64,000 nucleotides of DNA from Brevipalpus yothersi (GCA_003956705.1 QZCP01000061.1:74630-138629); one strand, 5' to 3'; counted from the first letter of the stretch, positions 44,996 to 59,135 are shown. The notes: a model not told the origin generated them from the sequence alone. Program-made: numbers and translations.

Positions 44996-47900
44996 ATGAC
45001 TGATTCACCAGATATCAATGTAAATGATCATATTGATTCGGTGTCAAGTGGTAAAGATGATGGACTGGAGAATGGTGGTGGTAATTCACTAGAGAATGGT
45101 AAATTAAATGGACACGATACAAAAGTCACCTTCTCGGTAGATGAGGAAGACGAAGAACGAGATGAAATATCAGAGACAAGTATCAATCTTCCACGGACTA
45201 TTGACTCATTTAAATTTCGGAGACAACAAAAACAAATACGGTAAGAGACACACACACACACTACCCTAGTGATGATAAGGGTCAAGGTTCAATTATCTCA
45301 ACTTTACCCAAGAAAAAGAGAGAGAGAAAGAGAGTGAAACTAGTATTTGAGTCAGATATCCTTCTGTATTTTATAGCATGTTCAACAACAACTGGTTGAT
45401 TGATAAAAGTGTACTTTCTGCTTGTATGTGCTCCTCACTTTCTCCTTTTTTTCACCATAACTTCCTTGAATCATTGTATATCATGATTGGCCGGTTATAT
45501 TGCTTGTAATGAATAGTTATTGATTTGACTTAAGTCTCGTGAGTTTGTGTACTAATCTTTTCTGTTTATTTTCTTCCTCAAAATGATTATTCGCAGACAG
45601 TCTATGAGTGGGCCAAGCCTTTCCTCTCAGGATCAAGACACGACAATTATCCCTAATCCTGAAGAATTTGTTCGAAGATTTGGTGGTAAAAAAGTCATCA
45701 AAAATGTACTCATCGCAAACAATGGTATTGCCGCTGTTAAGTGTATGCGATCGATACGACGGTGGGCATATGAGATTTTTAGAAATGAAAAAGCAATTAG
45801 ATTTGTTGCAATGGTAAGTGAGTGAAGAAATTTTTCTACGCACTTCTCTCGTTAAGATTGAAAATTGATCATTCTTCTCTAATTTAGGTCACTCCTGAAG
45901 ATCTTAAAGCCAATGCTGAATATATTAAGATGGCAGACAGTTACGTGACCGTGCCTGGAGGGTCTAATAATAACAATTATGCCAATGTCGAACTAATCGT
46001 CGACATTGCAAAGCGAATGAAAGTTCAGGTAAGTTTTTGTATGATTTGAATGCAATCTATTTTTTGCATTCTCGTTGATCGATATCATTCTCTCAACTCC
46101 ATATAACTTTTGATTGCAGGGTGTTTGGGCTGGCTGGGGTCATGCTAGTGAGCATCCGAAACTTCCCGAGCTCTTAGGAAAAGCTGGCATCGCTTTCATG
46201 GGACCACCTCATCAAGCTATGTGGGCTCTAGGTGACAAAATTGCTTCATCAATTGTTGCTCAAACGGCTAAAGTTCCTACACTATCCTGGAGTGGTAGTG
46301 GACTTGTTGCTAGTAACTATGTGGAAGGAAAACCCGTGAAAATTATGTCCGATCTGTATAGAAGGGGTAAGTTTTCCGAATCTCATCGATCTATGATCAG
46401 TTTATAACAATCTCTCATCTTTCAGGATGTGTGGTTGATGTCGAAGAAGGTTTAGAAGCTTCCGAAAAAATAGGCTTTCCTGTTATGATCAAAGCCTCTG
46501 AAGGTGGTGGTGGTAAAGGTATTCGTAAGTGTGAGACACCCGAAGACTTTCCAGTTCTATTTCGTCAAGTTCAAGCCGAAGTTCCTGGATCGCCGATATT
46601 CATAATGAAACTAGCTACTTGTGCAAGACATTTAGAAGTATGTTGAGAATCCTTGTGTTATCAATAAGATACTGGTCAAAATTTTTACATTTTCATCAAT
46701 GCTCTACTCTTACTCTCAGGTACAACTGCTCGCTGACCAATATGGAACTGCCATATCACTTTTTGGTAGAGATTGTTCCATCCAAAGAAGACATCAAAAA
46801 ATTATCGAAGAAGCTCCTTGTGTTATAGCAGATGAAGGAACGTTCGCAGAAATGGAAGCTGCCGCAATAAGACTTGCCAAGATGGTTGGTTATGAATCTA
46901 CAGGAACTGTGGAGTATCTATATGACCCTCAACTTAATAAATTCTACTTCCTCGAGCTCAATCCTCGTCTACAAGTGGAGCATCCGTGCTCAGAGATGGT
47001 GTCCAATGTCAATCTTCCTGCTTGTCAGCTTCAAATAGCTATGGGTCTACCTCTTCACCGTATCAAAGACATCCGTCTTCTCTTCAATGAGTCTCCATTT
47101 GGAGAAAACCCAATCGACTTCACTCGAGGTCGATCAGCACCAAGAGGTCATGTGATTGCTGCTCGTATAACTTCCGAAAATCCTGACGAAGGATTCAAGC
47201 CATCGAGTGGCACAGTGCAAGAATTGAATTTTAGAAGTAACAAGAACGTTTGGGGTTATTTCAGTGTAACGGCATCCGGTGGACTGCATGAGTTTGCTGA
47301 CTCACAATTTGGCCATTGTTTCTCATGGGGAGAAGATAGAGAGCAGGCACGAGAGAATCTTGTAGTTGCTCTCAAAGAACTATCAATCAGAGGTGATTTC
47401 CGAACTACAGTAGAGTATTTGATTACTCTTTTTGAGACAGAGGAGTTTCAGAAAAATGAAATTGATACTGGTTGGCTAGATAAACTCATCTCCACGCGTG
47501 TCCAAAGTGGTCGTCCTCGTACATCTCTTGCCTTAATCTGTGGATGTATCCACGTCGCCGATGCCAAATACTCTCGAAATTGGCAAAATTTCCATGGTTC
47601 ACTCACTAAAGGCCAAATACTACCCGCCAATACTCTAAACAACTCTATGAACGTAGAACTAATCTACAAAGGCATGAAATATGTGGTCAATGTGACAAAA
47701 AGTGGGCCTAACAATTATTTTTTGGTACTCAATGATACATTCAAAGAAGTTGAATTCCATCGTATGTCTGATTCGGGTTTACTGTTAAGTGTTGACGGAT
47801 CATCGCATGTTACTTATATGAAAGAGGAAGTTGAACGCTATCGTGTTGTTGTTAATAATCAAACTTGTGTATTCGAGAAAGAAAATGACCCAACCATCCT

Positions 47901-50900
47901 GAGGTCACCATCAACAGGGAAGTTGCTCCAATTCTTGGTTGAAGACGGTGGACACGTTTTCGCTGGTCAAGCTTACGCTGAGATCGAGGTCATGAAAATG
48001 GTTATGACAGTGACGTCGATTGAAAGTGGGACGATACAGCATGAAAAAAGAGCGGGAACAGTTCTTGAAGCTGGCTGTATTTTGGCTCGCTTAGATCTAG
48101 ATGATCCTTCTCGTGTTCATCGTGCCGAGCTATTTACCGATGGATGGCCTTCCTTGGCGAGAGAAGATGATGAGGAAGATCTTGACTCCTCTTCTGGTGC
48201 TGTGATCGATCCAAATCTTCAACCAAAGCTAAATGTGGCCTTCAATATTGTTAAACAGCATCTTGAAAATATTCTTGCTGGCTATGTTTTACCAGAGCCT
48301 TTCTTCTCCCAAAAGATGCAGAATGATGCAGAAATGTTTATGCAATGCTTGAGAGATCCCCAGTTGCCTTTACTTGAATTACAAGATATCGTAGCATCCA
48401 TTAGTGGTCGCATACCACCGCAAGTTGAAAATTCTATAAGGAAACTAATGAAAATATATGAAATGAATATAACTGCCGTTTTGGTTGTTTTCCCTTCTCA
48501 AAGGATTGCATCCGCTATTGACAGCTATGCAGCCACTTTGAAAAGCCGAGCTGATCGTGATGTATTTTTTGCAAATACTCAAGGAATTGTGCAATTAGTT
48601 CAAAGATATCGAAATGGTATTCGTGGTAGACTCCGAAGTTGTGTCCAAGATTTGTTAAAACACTATATTGATGTTGAACAACATTTCCAATCCGGTGATT
48701 ATGACAAGTGTGTATCTGCACTTCGTGATAAGTACAAAGACGAAGGTATGGAGCAAGTGGTTGCTCAAATTTTTTCACATCTCCATGTTGCAAAAAAGAA
48801 TCAACTTATTATCAAATTAATGGACCATCTCTCTGGTCATGAACCCGGTATAACTGAAGATTTAAGCAATATTCTAAATGCTCTTACCGCTCTCAATAAA
48901 AATGAGAACCTCAAAGTTGCTCTCAGAGCTCGACAGGTATGACAATCTAGAAGACGCGGAAATTTTGTACTCTTATGGGTATGTTTAATTAACTTTCCTC
49001 TTGCTTTTCTTCCTTCTCTAGGTTCTGATTTCCGCTCATCAGCCTCCATATGCGCTCCGTCACAGTCAAATGGAGGCAATGTTTCTCTCTATCATCGACA
49101 TGTACTCACACGAATTCGAAGCCAACAATATGGATAAACTCATCATAAGTGAAACATCAATTTTTGATGTTCTACATCAATTCTTTTATCATTCCAATTT
49201 CGTTGTTCGGCGAGCATCACTCGAAGTTTATGTTAGACGAGCATACATTTCCTATGACATGATCGCCTTGCAACATCATCTCATCGACGGCTCATCCTCA
49301 AATGAATCATCAGAATCCCCTGAGCGCCTTGATGGTCGCATTCCTACGGCTGTTTTCCACTTTTTGTTACCATCATCACATCCATCCATGGTCTCTCAAC
49401 CTCTCGACATGAGCTCAAAAACTCACCTCAATGATCTCGGCACATTCGACGAAAGTACATACCAATCTAATTATCGAATTGGTATAATCGCTGCCTTCAA
49501 GAATCTGGATCATGCTGAGAAACACTTTGATGAGCTGCTAGATACTCTAAATAAGTTTGGTAGAGATACTGACAAGAGTGAAAGTGAATCGGATGAGCCA
49601 GAGTTATCAGAGCCACCGGCTGTTAGAGAAAGAAGCTCCTCTGTGATCTCTCAAGGACCAAATGAGCCGATATATATTGTCAACATAACCATCAAGCCTG
49701 AAGGAATGGATGATGAAACTCTCTCCAGACGATGTGAAAACTTCTGCCAGAGTAGAGTAAGTTTTCAGAAGATTATTACGATTGTGATGAGATTATGTTA
49801 TGAGAGCTTTTCTAATTTTCTTCTTTGCCTTTCTTTGATTCTATAGAGTGCTCTTCTAATCGACCGAGGTATTCGACGTGTAACCTTCATTGTTTGTACC
49901 TTGTACCGCTTTCCTCGATACTTCACCTATCGACAACGAAGTGGATTTACTGAAGATAAAATTTACCGTCACTTGGAACCAGCATTAGCCTTCCAATTGG
50001 AAATAAATCGACTCAGAAACTACAATCTTGAGGCAATTCCAACTGCTAACCAACGAATGCATTTGTACTTAGGCAAAGCCAAACATTCCCATCCTGACCA
50101 GAGGGTTACCGATTATCGATTCTTCATTCGAGCAATCATTCGACATTCTGACCTTGTCACTAAGGAGGCAAGCTATGAGTTCTTACAGAACGAGGGTGAA
50201 CGTTTGCTCTTGGAAGCATTGGATGAGCTTGAAGTAGCATTCACACATCCTGAAGCACAGCGAACGGATTGTAATCATATATTCTTAAACTTCGTTCCAA
50301 AAGTCACGATGGATCCTACTAAGGTAAGTTTTTTCTATCAGTGTTTTGCTTTCTTTTTTCTAAGCTAATTTTCAATCGTATTTTTCTCCCTACATTAACA
50401 GATTGCAGAGAATGTTCGCAATATGGTAAATAACTATGCATCAAGACTGAGAAAACTGCGTGTCCTTCAAGCCGAGTTGAGGATCTTGATTCGAATGTCA
50501 TCTGACGGAAAATGCATTCCTTTCCGGCTCTCACTATCTTATGAGTCTGGTTATGCTTTAGCCATACATCTTTATCAAGAAGTTCGCGATCCTGATACTG
50601 GTCAAATGAAATTCGCAGCTTGGGGAATTCCTTCTTTTGAAGTGGGACCTCTTCATGATCATCCTATATCGACCCCTTACATGACCAAGGATTATCTACA
50701 ATATAAGCGATTTCAAGCTCAAAGTAACGGTACAACCTATATCTATGATTTTCCAGACATGTTCACAAATGCTTTAACACAGATATGGAAAAACTATCTC
50801 AAAATGAAGGAAGATTATGATATCGAAATGCCGAAAGAAGTTCTTCAGTACGTTGAATTAGTTGTGGATCCATCAACTGGTCAACTTATTGAACAAAAGC

Positions 50901-53222
50901 GATTGCCTGGTGAGAACGATTGCAGTATGGTTGCCTGGCGATTTACTCTATTCACTCCAGAATATCCTGACGGCCGTGACATCATAGTGATTGGTAATGA
51001 CATAACTCATATGCTCGCTGTATTTGGTCCAAAAGAAGACATTGTATTTGATCGTGCAAGTAAGAAGGCTCGTGAACTAGGTATTCCTCGTATCTACATT
51101 GCAGCCAACAGTGGAGCAAAAATTGCTTTAGCTGAAGAAGTTAAAGGCCTCTTTGATGTCGCATGGATTGAGCCTAATATTCCCGATAAAGGTTTTGACT
51201 ATCTATACTTGACTCCTGAAAATTTCAAGAAAGTTGAAAAATCTGTAAATACTGAATTAATTGAGGAAAATGGTGAAAAAAGATATAAAATTTTAGACAT
51301 TGTCGGTAAAGAGGAAGGTTTAGGTGTCGAAAATCTCAAGTATGCTGGTTTGATAGCTGGTGAGTCATCACAAGCTTATCAAGAAATTGTAACCATCACA
51401 ATGGTAAGTTTCTCTCTATCTCTTCATGGAAAAAGAACAACAATACTCATGATTGATCCCTCCAGGTTACGTGTCGAGCCATTGGTATTGGTTCTTATCT
51501 AGCTAGATTGTCTCAGCGAGTAATTCAAAATGAAAATTCTCATCTGATCCTCACTGGAGCTGGTGCCTTGAATAAACTGCTCGGATCCGAAGTTTACACA
51601 TCAAACAACCAATTAGGAGGACCTCAGATCATGTATGCCAATGGAGTAAGCCACGCGAAAGCGAAAGATGATCTCGAAGCAGTGGCAACCATATTACGTT
51701 GGCTGTCTCATGTACCCAAGAAGCGTGAACATGCTTCATCTCCAAATTATCCACCAAGACCTCGATATTCACCACTACCTGTAATGGAAATATCCGACAC
51801 CGTTGAGCGAGATGTAGTTTATATGCCTACCAACTCGGCATATGATCCAAGATGGATGTTGAATGGTCGTGAATCACCTCATGGTGTATGGGAAGAAGGT
51901 TTCTTCGATAAAGGATCTTTCGATGAAATCTGTAGTGGTTGGGCCAAGACTGTCGTCTGTGGGCGAGCTAGACTGGGGGGTCTACCTGTTGCGGTAATTG
52001 CTGTGGAAACTCGTACAGTTGAATGGATTGATTTAGCTGATCCTGCCAATCCAGCATCCGAGACCAAAGTTATAATTCAAGCAGGTCAAGTTTGGCATCC
52101 TGACAGCGCATATAAGACTGCTCAATGTATAAATGATTTCAACAAAGAAGGACTGCCTCTCATGATCTTCGCCAACTGGAGAGGATTTTCTGGTGGCATG
52201 AAGAGTATGTTTGATCAAGTTCTTAAATTTGGGGCCATGATTGTTGATGCTCTACGAGCATATGAGCAACCTGTCATTGTATATATTCCTCCATACGCTG
52301 AGCTTCGTGGTGGAGCTTGGGCTGTGCTGGATGCGACAATAAACGCACGACACATGGAAATGTATGCTGATCCCGAGTGTAGAGGTGGTGTTCTGGAACC
52401 AGAAGGTGCCGTTGAAATACGATTCCGTTTTAAAGATCAAGTGAAAGCAATGCATCGCAGTGATCCTATTTGTAAACGAATCATAAGTGAGAAGGCGAAA
52501 GCTACTGATCCATCAGTAAAAAAGATGCTTGATCGACAATTGAGTGAACGAGAGCAAATAATCAAAAGTGAGTTTACTAATTTTTTCATAGTATCATTTT
52601 AACTCTTGTATTTTGTGTTCTTTTTTTCGAAATCAGGTGCCTATCACCAAGTTGCCTTGCATTTTGCTGATCTTCACGACAAGCCCCACAATATGTATAT
52701 GAGAAATGTTATCAGAGGAATTGTTCCATGGACTCGCTCACGTCACTACTTCTATTGGAGACTAAGAAGATTATTAGTAGAGGAAGATCTTAAACAAGAA
52801 CTCGAATCCATGGATCCTAGGATGAACCATGATTCTTTATCCGCTACTATCGAACAGTGGTTCATCGAAGATCAGGGGCATATGAAGGTATGTAGGACTC
52901 TTACTTACGGAAATTAAATATGATGACCATTTTCTCGATCTTTCAGATGCGACGATGGGACGATCACAGAGCTGTCACCGAGTGGCTACAGTTACAGTGG
53001 AATAATCCAAATTCGGTTGTAAATAGGAAATTGAGAGAATTAAGACACAGATTTAATCCAGGTGCTGTTGAGCATACTTTTGAACATTTCACAAAAGGAC
53101 TTTCTCAAGCTGAAAAGATGGCAGAAGTTGAAAGAATAGCTCAATATTTGTTAAAAAGAATTGGTTACGATTCATCTGAAAATGGGCTGTCAGATGGAGC
53201 CGAAAATGAGACTGTTGCTTGA
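44996..53222 (+). CDS. ACC: Acetyl-CoA carboxylase, eukaryotic multidomain
   Basis: Carboxylates acetyl-CoA to malonyl-CoA, the committed step of fatty-acid synthesis. Twelve exons join in phase to 2373 aa (human ACC1 2346): 44996-45240, 45597-45813, 45888-46028, 46120-46366, 46426-46637, 46720-48936, 49022-49756, 49847-50323, 50402-51403, 51466-52567, 52637-52887, 52947-53222. Biotin carboxylase occupies about residues 100-600 (VLIANNGIAAVKCMRS, ATP-grasp EGGGGKGIRK, LNPRLQVEHP). The biotin carrier has EVMKM, with Lys780 as the biotinylated residue. A long central region follows, then the carboxyltransferase (VIGNDITHMLAVFGPKED, AANSGAKIALAEE, ANWRGFSGGMKSM). No hydrophobic N-terminal mitochondrial segment is present, so a cytosolic form is likely. 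Known as the target of spirocyclic keto-enol acaricides. Confidence 0.98.
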
Positions 53223-53293
53223 TAAAATTTGAACATAATTTGCATTTAGAGAGAGAGCATTTTGATATTTTGTTAGTCATAAATAAGTTACAA

Positions 53294-53299
53294 AATAAA
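53294..53299 (+). terminator. Poly(A) signal for acetyl-CoA carboxylase
   Basis: AATAAA 72 bases after the stop codon. The convergent SAP18 signal is 23 bases further on the other strand. Confidence 0.65.
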
Positions 53300-53321
53300 G
53301 TTACATGATGAAATTGTAATG

Positions 53322-53327
53322 TTTATT
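53322..53327 (-). terminator. Poly(A) signal for SAP18
   Basis: AATAAA on the minus strand, 36 bases past the SAP18 stop codon, in the 140-base gap between the convergent genes. The 3' ends of the two transcripts probably overlap. Confidence 0.65.
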
Positions 53328-53362
53328 GGATTTTAATGAGATTGGAGGAGAAAAAATCAGAA

Positions 53363-53902
53363 TCAGAATGGTCTTCCACCACTTCTTCGGGGAATGTTTC
53401 GCGATTGTGGAGGTGAGATGGCGATGTCAAGATAATCGCCAATCTGAAAGCGAACACTGGCCAATGTCTTATTATCATCCGGACCTTTTTGACCCGAAAA
53501 AGTGGAACCAATATCTCGCATACGATAAATGGGCGATCGTAAATCCGGAAAGACAAGAGCGAAATCAAAAACGGTACCCTTTCGACGGGCATCTTTGTTA
53601 ACCTCTATCACAAGATTGGTCAATTCGCGAAGGCTAGCGTCCAGCCATGTGTATATTTGTAGCTCAGTTGATGGCACATTACCACGATTGAATTCCATAG
53701 TGGAATGATGTCTACCATCATTATAAAACACTCTCAGCAAGAGTGGACATGTCTTGAAAAGAGAATAAAACAACAAAAGTACGAGATGAGTATCAATGCA
53801 CACACAACACGCAATCATCACAATCATTCAACTTACCTTCTCTCGATCGACCGGTTTACCGTCACTCTTATCTTCACTTGGAGCGGTGATTGTTGATGTC
53901 AT
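53363..53902 (-). CDS. SAP18: SAP18, Sin3-associated polypeptide
   Basis: Exons 53837-53902 and 53363-53752 give 151 aa (human 153). Ubiquitin-fold subunit of the Sin3-HDAC corepressor and of the ASAP/exon-junction splicing complex. The sequence carries the family core in order: REK|TCPLLLRVFYNDGRHH, PSTELQIYTWLDASLRELTN, RRKGTVFDFALVFPD, YRMRDIGSTFSGQKGPDDNK and the C-terminal FQIGDYLDIAISPP. The first exon encodes the short variable N-terminus (MTSTITAPSEDKSDGK). Complete, with no unusual features. Confidence 0.97.
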
Positions 53903-54611
53903 CCTGATCGATTGTGAGTCAAGAATGTATCCAATAATAATTTCAATTAATCGATGTTAATTAATTCTTATCACATTCAAAAGAAACACTTTCTCCACAG
54001 AATCAAGACAGCAGCATAAAATTTCAATGCTTTTAATTTATAACATTCACTCCGTCAATAGATGGCACTTTTTGATAGGCTGTGAAAATTTTTTTGGATA
54101 GATCAACTGTAACAAGAATTTTCACCAAGTTTCAAGATATTGTCTCATCAAAAAAAATTATCTGTCTTGATCAAGTTTAATTCCCAACACTTACACAAAT
54201 GGTAAAGTTTGATTGATCCAATTAATTTGATGAACGTTTAATGTTCAATCGCTTCTACAAGATGAAGAGAGCGCTACTGTTGAATGGCTGGTAGAGTTGC
54301 TATGGAGATGAAGCTTTTGGACGAGAGATTCTTTTTCCAGTTGAAAAGTTGGGAATCCTACAAAGTTGCCTTGTGGAATATTATTTTCTCTTGGCACTTA
54401 TCTCAAGATTACAATTGAAAATTAAAGGCTGTTTGGATGGTTAGTCTCTTCACACTTCGGACTCGGAAGATATCATGAGTTTTGAGCTGAGCGAAAATGC
54501 GAGTAGGAATATTCCAATGCACATTGCATCAAGACTATCACTATACTTGAATTCCGCCTAGATTTGATAAGCATGCCCGGAATAAATTGGAGAGATCGAG
54601 AGATGATGTTT

Positions 54612-54655
<44 letters not shown>

Positions 54656-55114
54656 AAAGAGGGAGAGAATTCTTGACTATGTGATCCAACGATTGACCTC
54701 ACAATTTTTGTGATCCATCTCGTTACCACAATACCATGAGGCAAGTTGTTCGATCTCTGTAAATGTACGTGTGCAGTATTCGGAGTCTTCAATGTATCTT
54801 GTGTATTTGAAACGGTATTTGTGATTATTCAAGCTTGTAATTTTAATTACAGTGATCAAGGCTTGATTGATCTTGCCTCAGTATGAGCTTTCATTTGCGA
54901 GGAAACAATTGAGAGTATCAAAGGCTTAACAAGATTTTCTCTCACATTTGAGTGGAGAAAAAGTTTGATCTTCTTCAAAGAAATTTTATCATGTTTTGAT
55001 GGTAGTGAATTTCAACTTTTTGGGAGGATGAATTGTCAAGACGTAGCGATAAAAAGTGTTCGCTAGAGAAATTACTCCAATTTGAGTTTGTTTTCCTTCC
55101 ACCAATTACCATCA
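53903..55114. other. Divergent intergenic region, SAP18 / receptor
   Basis: Contains both promoters and (GA)n at 54617-54654. No other gene recognised. Confidence 0.5.
54617..54654. repeat. (GA)n microsatellite
   Basis: About 19 AG units. Confidence 0.95.
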
Positions 55115-57006
55115 ATGGATAATTTTGCTTTCCTTACTAATGAGACACAGTTTAATTCTGGAGTCATGAATTTGACTGGTGATTATGGCTCTGAACAGTA
55201 TGGCTATCCTCCATGCTCAAATTCTGAAGACAATTTGTATGATTATTCACTCGATTCGCTATATGAATTTTGTAGCCCAGTGCCAGGCTATTGTGCTACT
55301 ATTCCACGAAATCATAGTAGCTGTAAATTACATCGAGAAGAATATCGTCCATTATATCGAATAATTGGTACTGTCTTCCAAAGTTTCACACTCATCGTTG
55401 GTAAGTAAAACTTTCGATCATTCACTAAATAAGCTCACCCAATAGGCATCGAGAAGTTATTTACTTCGATAAATGTTTTATCCTAGAAGAATCTTGGAAA
55501 ACTCCTTACATCGCAAGAGTAATGAGAATTCTATTCTTAGACAACACAAGGTTCATCAGAATTCAGCTCGATGAGAACCATCATCGAAGTTCACTATCCG
55601 AACTATGCTTCTTTCTCTGCCATAGTCTCGAGTTAGAATCTACTTTACCGATTCCTTGCACAAAAATTCTTTTTAGAAGTGCATCTCGAACGTAATTTAT
55701 CAGTTTCACGATACTTTCTACCCTAACATGAGCTGACAAGTGTGGGTTAAATTTTCTGTGCTAGACTGAGGAATCTCTTGAATCATTCATCTTATGTTTT
55801 GACATGAATTGCTTGATTACCCTTCCCTTTTGTTCAAAGCCAGACCATGTTCGAAAGGCTAGAACAGATAGTCCATCATGCCTTTATCTATTGTTTTTGG
55901 CCATTGAAGTTCATAAATTTTGGATGATATATTCACATATTTTTGACCATTTAACATTCACCGTTTCAATCCATTGATTATTCATCTTGTCTGAAGGTTG
56001 GTAACATCAAGCCAGACCTTTGGAGCCATAACTTTCATTTTTATCTGCATCTTAGACAAAAATTCTTGAAACTGCAGCTTAAAAGTGAAGCGAACTCATT
56101 CTTTTCGAGGGATAAAAGTTAATAGCATCACATATAGACTGTTTTTTCCTAGAAATCCTCTCAATTCAGTCTTCCAATCTCAATCTTCTTTCCATCAAAT
56201 CAATCGGATATTCCAATACTCTAATATTCCGCTTTCTCTCTCCATACTTATCAGGTGTCTTGGGAAATATATTGGTTGTTCTTGTGGTTCTTCGCTCTAA
56301 GAGTATGAAAACACCGACCAACTGTTATTTGGTCAGTTTATCCATTGCTGATCTGATTGTACTTATGGCTGCAGTGCCCAATGAGATAATATCCTACTTT
56401 GTGTATGGTGATCAATGGATTTGGGGAAAAATTATGTGTAATCTTTTCATATATCTCCAATTTACCGGCATAAATGCATCCTCATTGTCTATAGCCGCAT
56501 TCACCGTTGAACGTTATATAGCAATATGTCATCCAATGAAAGCCCAAAAATTGTGTACAGTTCACAGGGCTAAACGGATAATCCTATTTGTGTGGGTTTT
56601 TGCGGTTATATATTGTTCACCGTGGCTACGTTTAACAGCCGCCAAGCCACTTTGCTATCAAGATTTGAAAACAATGGAAACTTGCGATTTCGCTCAAGAA
56701 CGTCGATCGCCTTTGTATATATTTGCATTCCTTTCGGATATATTATTATTCTACACATTTCCTCTTGTACTTGCCATTGTTTTGTACAGTTTAATGGCAA
56801 GAGTATTGTTTCGCAATCCATTCAGCACTTCCAATATGATGATCTCAAAGGGTAATGTACATTCACACCAGTCGTCAAACAATATGAGGACCCACAAAAA
56901 TCATCCCACTGGTACAACAAAAACAACTTCAACAACAGCAACCACTGCAACTACCACCAATAATTCCACTTATGTTTCATCCCACAATGATGCCACTAAA
57001 GTTCAA
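55115..57006 (+). CDS. TRH/EFLamide-type neuropeptide GPCR, 5' part (TM1-TM5 and third loop)
   Basis: Rhodopsin-like receptor. Exons 55115-55400 and 56255-57006 give 346 aa without a stop. The extracellular N-terminus has N-glycosylation sites (NET, NLT, NHS). TM1-TM2 read GVLGNILVVLVVLRSKSMKT and PTNCYLVSLSIADLIVLMAA. TM3 ends with AFTVERYIAICHPMKAQ (ERY variant of DRY). TM4 has IILFVWVFAVIYC and TM5 FYTFPLVLAIVLYSLMARVL. Wording such as MKTPTNCYLVSLSIAD and ICHPMKAQ-LCTVHRAK is specific for thyrotropin-releasing-hormone receptors, whose arthropod relatives bind EFLamide peptides. The third cytoplasmic loop is a long Ser/Thr/Asn-rich stretch. TM6-TM7 are not found; they should lie on exons further right or past the window. 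Confidence 0.9.
55401..56254 (+). other. Receptor intron 1 (854 bases)
   Basis: Donor gtaagt, acceptor ttatcag. It interrupts TM1 after IVG. No nested gene seen. Confidence 0.8.
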
Positions 57007-57091
57007 GTAAGTTACAGTTATATTTATATACATATACTTCTCCGGAATACTTGGAATACTTCCTTCTCTCATATACATATAATGTTTTTAG

Positions 57092-57133
57092 GAAGAATCG
57101 TCTTCCAATGATGACAATTGCATTATCTGCTGA
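57092..57133 (+). CDS. Possible alternative terminal exon of the receptor, ending CIIC
   Basis: After an 84-base intron with donor gtaagt (57007) and acceptor tttttag (57091), the in-phase sequence reads EESSSNDDNCIIC and then TGA. That would give a 359-residue product truncated after TM5 with a CaaX-like tail. It may be an alternative end, a poison exon or a chance match. No AATAAA follows closely. Confidence 0.35.
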   Translation, partial: EESSSNDDNCIIC

Positions 57134-59135
57134 TACATATAAAAGGAATATAACTGTATAAATATACTTCCTTACATTGGATGGAAGTGAGAGTCGAAGC
57201 TTCCAGTTGAGCAATTTTTATGATATCATAATCTATGATAACCATTCTTCTATGATATTCTCTGCCCTCTCTTCCTTGTTGACCTCCTCACACACATATA
57301 TATATGGCTGTCCTTGTATTCCTTCTCACTCAATATTGAACGATCAGACAAGATCGTCTTCTGGGTTCACTCTTGCCTGTAATTCGATACGAAATTCTCG
57401 TCTCGTCGATCGAAGAGAGAGAGAGTCGCTTCGAAAAGCCACACATGATGATAACAATATATTATGCGTCAACCATGGTAGTCTCAACTAAGTTCCAAAT
57501 GTTGGCATCATGAGGAACAAAATGATGGCCGAGTTATGTTGATACTTATCAGTATAATGGTAATCATGTCCTCAAAGTTGGAGAGTGTTTTCTGTGAGAT
57601 CTATAGATTCCAATAATTCATATTCTCTCAGACTTACTCCATTTCACCATCCAGATAAGTTTCTTTGACCCTTGATCTTGAACATTTGATCTTTATTCAA
57701 GTTGCCCAAGAAGAAGTATGATGGTTATCCTATTTCATCGATTCTGGTCGACCAATATATATTTATATATCCTCACACATACAAATATTTTTCACTAATA
57801 TTAAGTTCATAGTGCACTGAAAGTGAGAGTATACGCTAGAATGTTTTCCATATGAAGAATAGCATCATCAGATAGTAGAACCACTTCACTACTATTCGTT
57901 TATGTGTGAATAAATTGGGTGAATTCGAAATGCTACCATTCCAGTTCAATAATAAAATCAACTTATCAACTTACTGCTTAAAGTGAGAAACAAAATCCAA
58001 AGTTTTCATGATGACGGTGATCAGATTTCATCATGCTAATCATCAACTCATCTACTGACAATGAACTTTATGAACTGAATTACTCCTAAGAATTGAGATA
58101 TTTTTTTTTCGGTGGGAAATTTTTTTCAAATCTATGATGATTTACCCTATAAGATATTGGAGAAAAGCTTAATTCTAGTATCTTCTGACTTTACTTTTCT
58201 CAGTTCTTGTCCATGGATTGGAAAAAACTATACCACTGTATATTAACGAGAACCTTTGAAACAAAGCAATTTGGAATGTATATGCTCAAAAATTTTCAAT
58301 TCAAGATAAAATTCTTGGAATTTCGCAAGCACAAAATTATGTTTGTCACGCATTTCGAATCAAATTTTCTTGATTCTTTACACAGTAGATTGATCCATGT
58401 GATTTTGATGAAAAAATATCAGCTTGCATTCTCAGATGCATATAATCCTCTTATCGAGTTTGTTCTATCGAAATTTTGAATTGACCGACCAACTTGTATG
58501 CTCAAATTTTTTCGATTTATTCCATACCTTACCTTACACATATTCATTCAACCTGTAAGCTGTTATACTTTGAATGCACCCTATAAGCACATCTTGTATT
58601 GCATAATCTGGCTCATTATACATGGAGAAGGAAGTGATGTATTTCTATTGAAATATTCAATTTTAAACCATTACATGCATGAGTAGCATCCTTTTTATAT
58701 CAGTCAAGACCTCTTTACCATTAGATATGCTTCATTCGCTTTCCTTGAAAATAATTGGATCAGGATAAGATTCAATCGAGTTTTCCATCTCTCTCTCTTC
58801 TCTCTCATCACTTGGACTACACATCACACAAGCAAGCAAATGATCAAATCACCTGACTTTTTTTGACATGGTTTTCTATTATGGACTCTTTTCATTATGG
58901 TATGTCTCTCTATTCTTGCTTCAGTGTTTTCAGAAAACTATTTCCAAGATTCATGAACTTATTGAATCCTATTTCGATTCGTGATCTCCGATAGAATCTA
59001 TTGTTCTACTAAAAGGAATGAATGAGGAACGAATGTTATGTTGAGATGAAAGTATCCTAATGAAAGACAAAGTGAATTGAAAACTCATTCAAATCGAAAC
59101 TCATTCATCATCTCATTGTTGCTTGATTCTCATTT

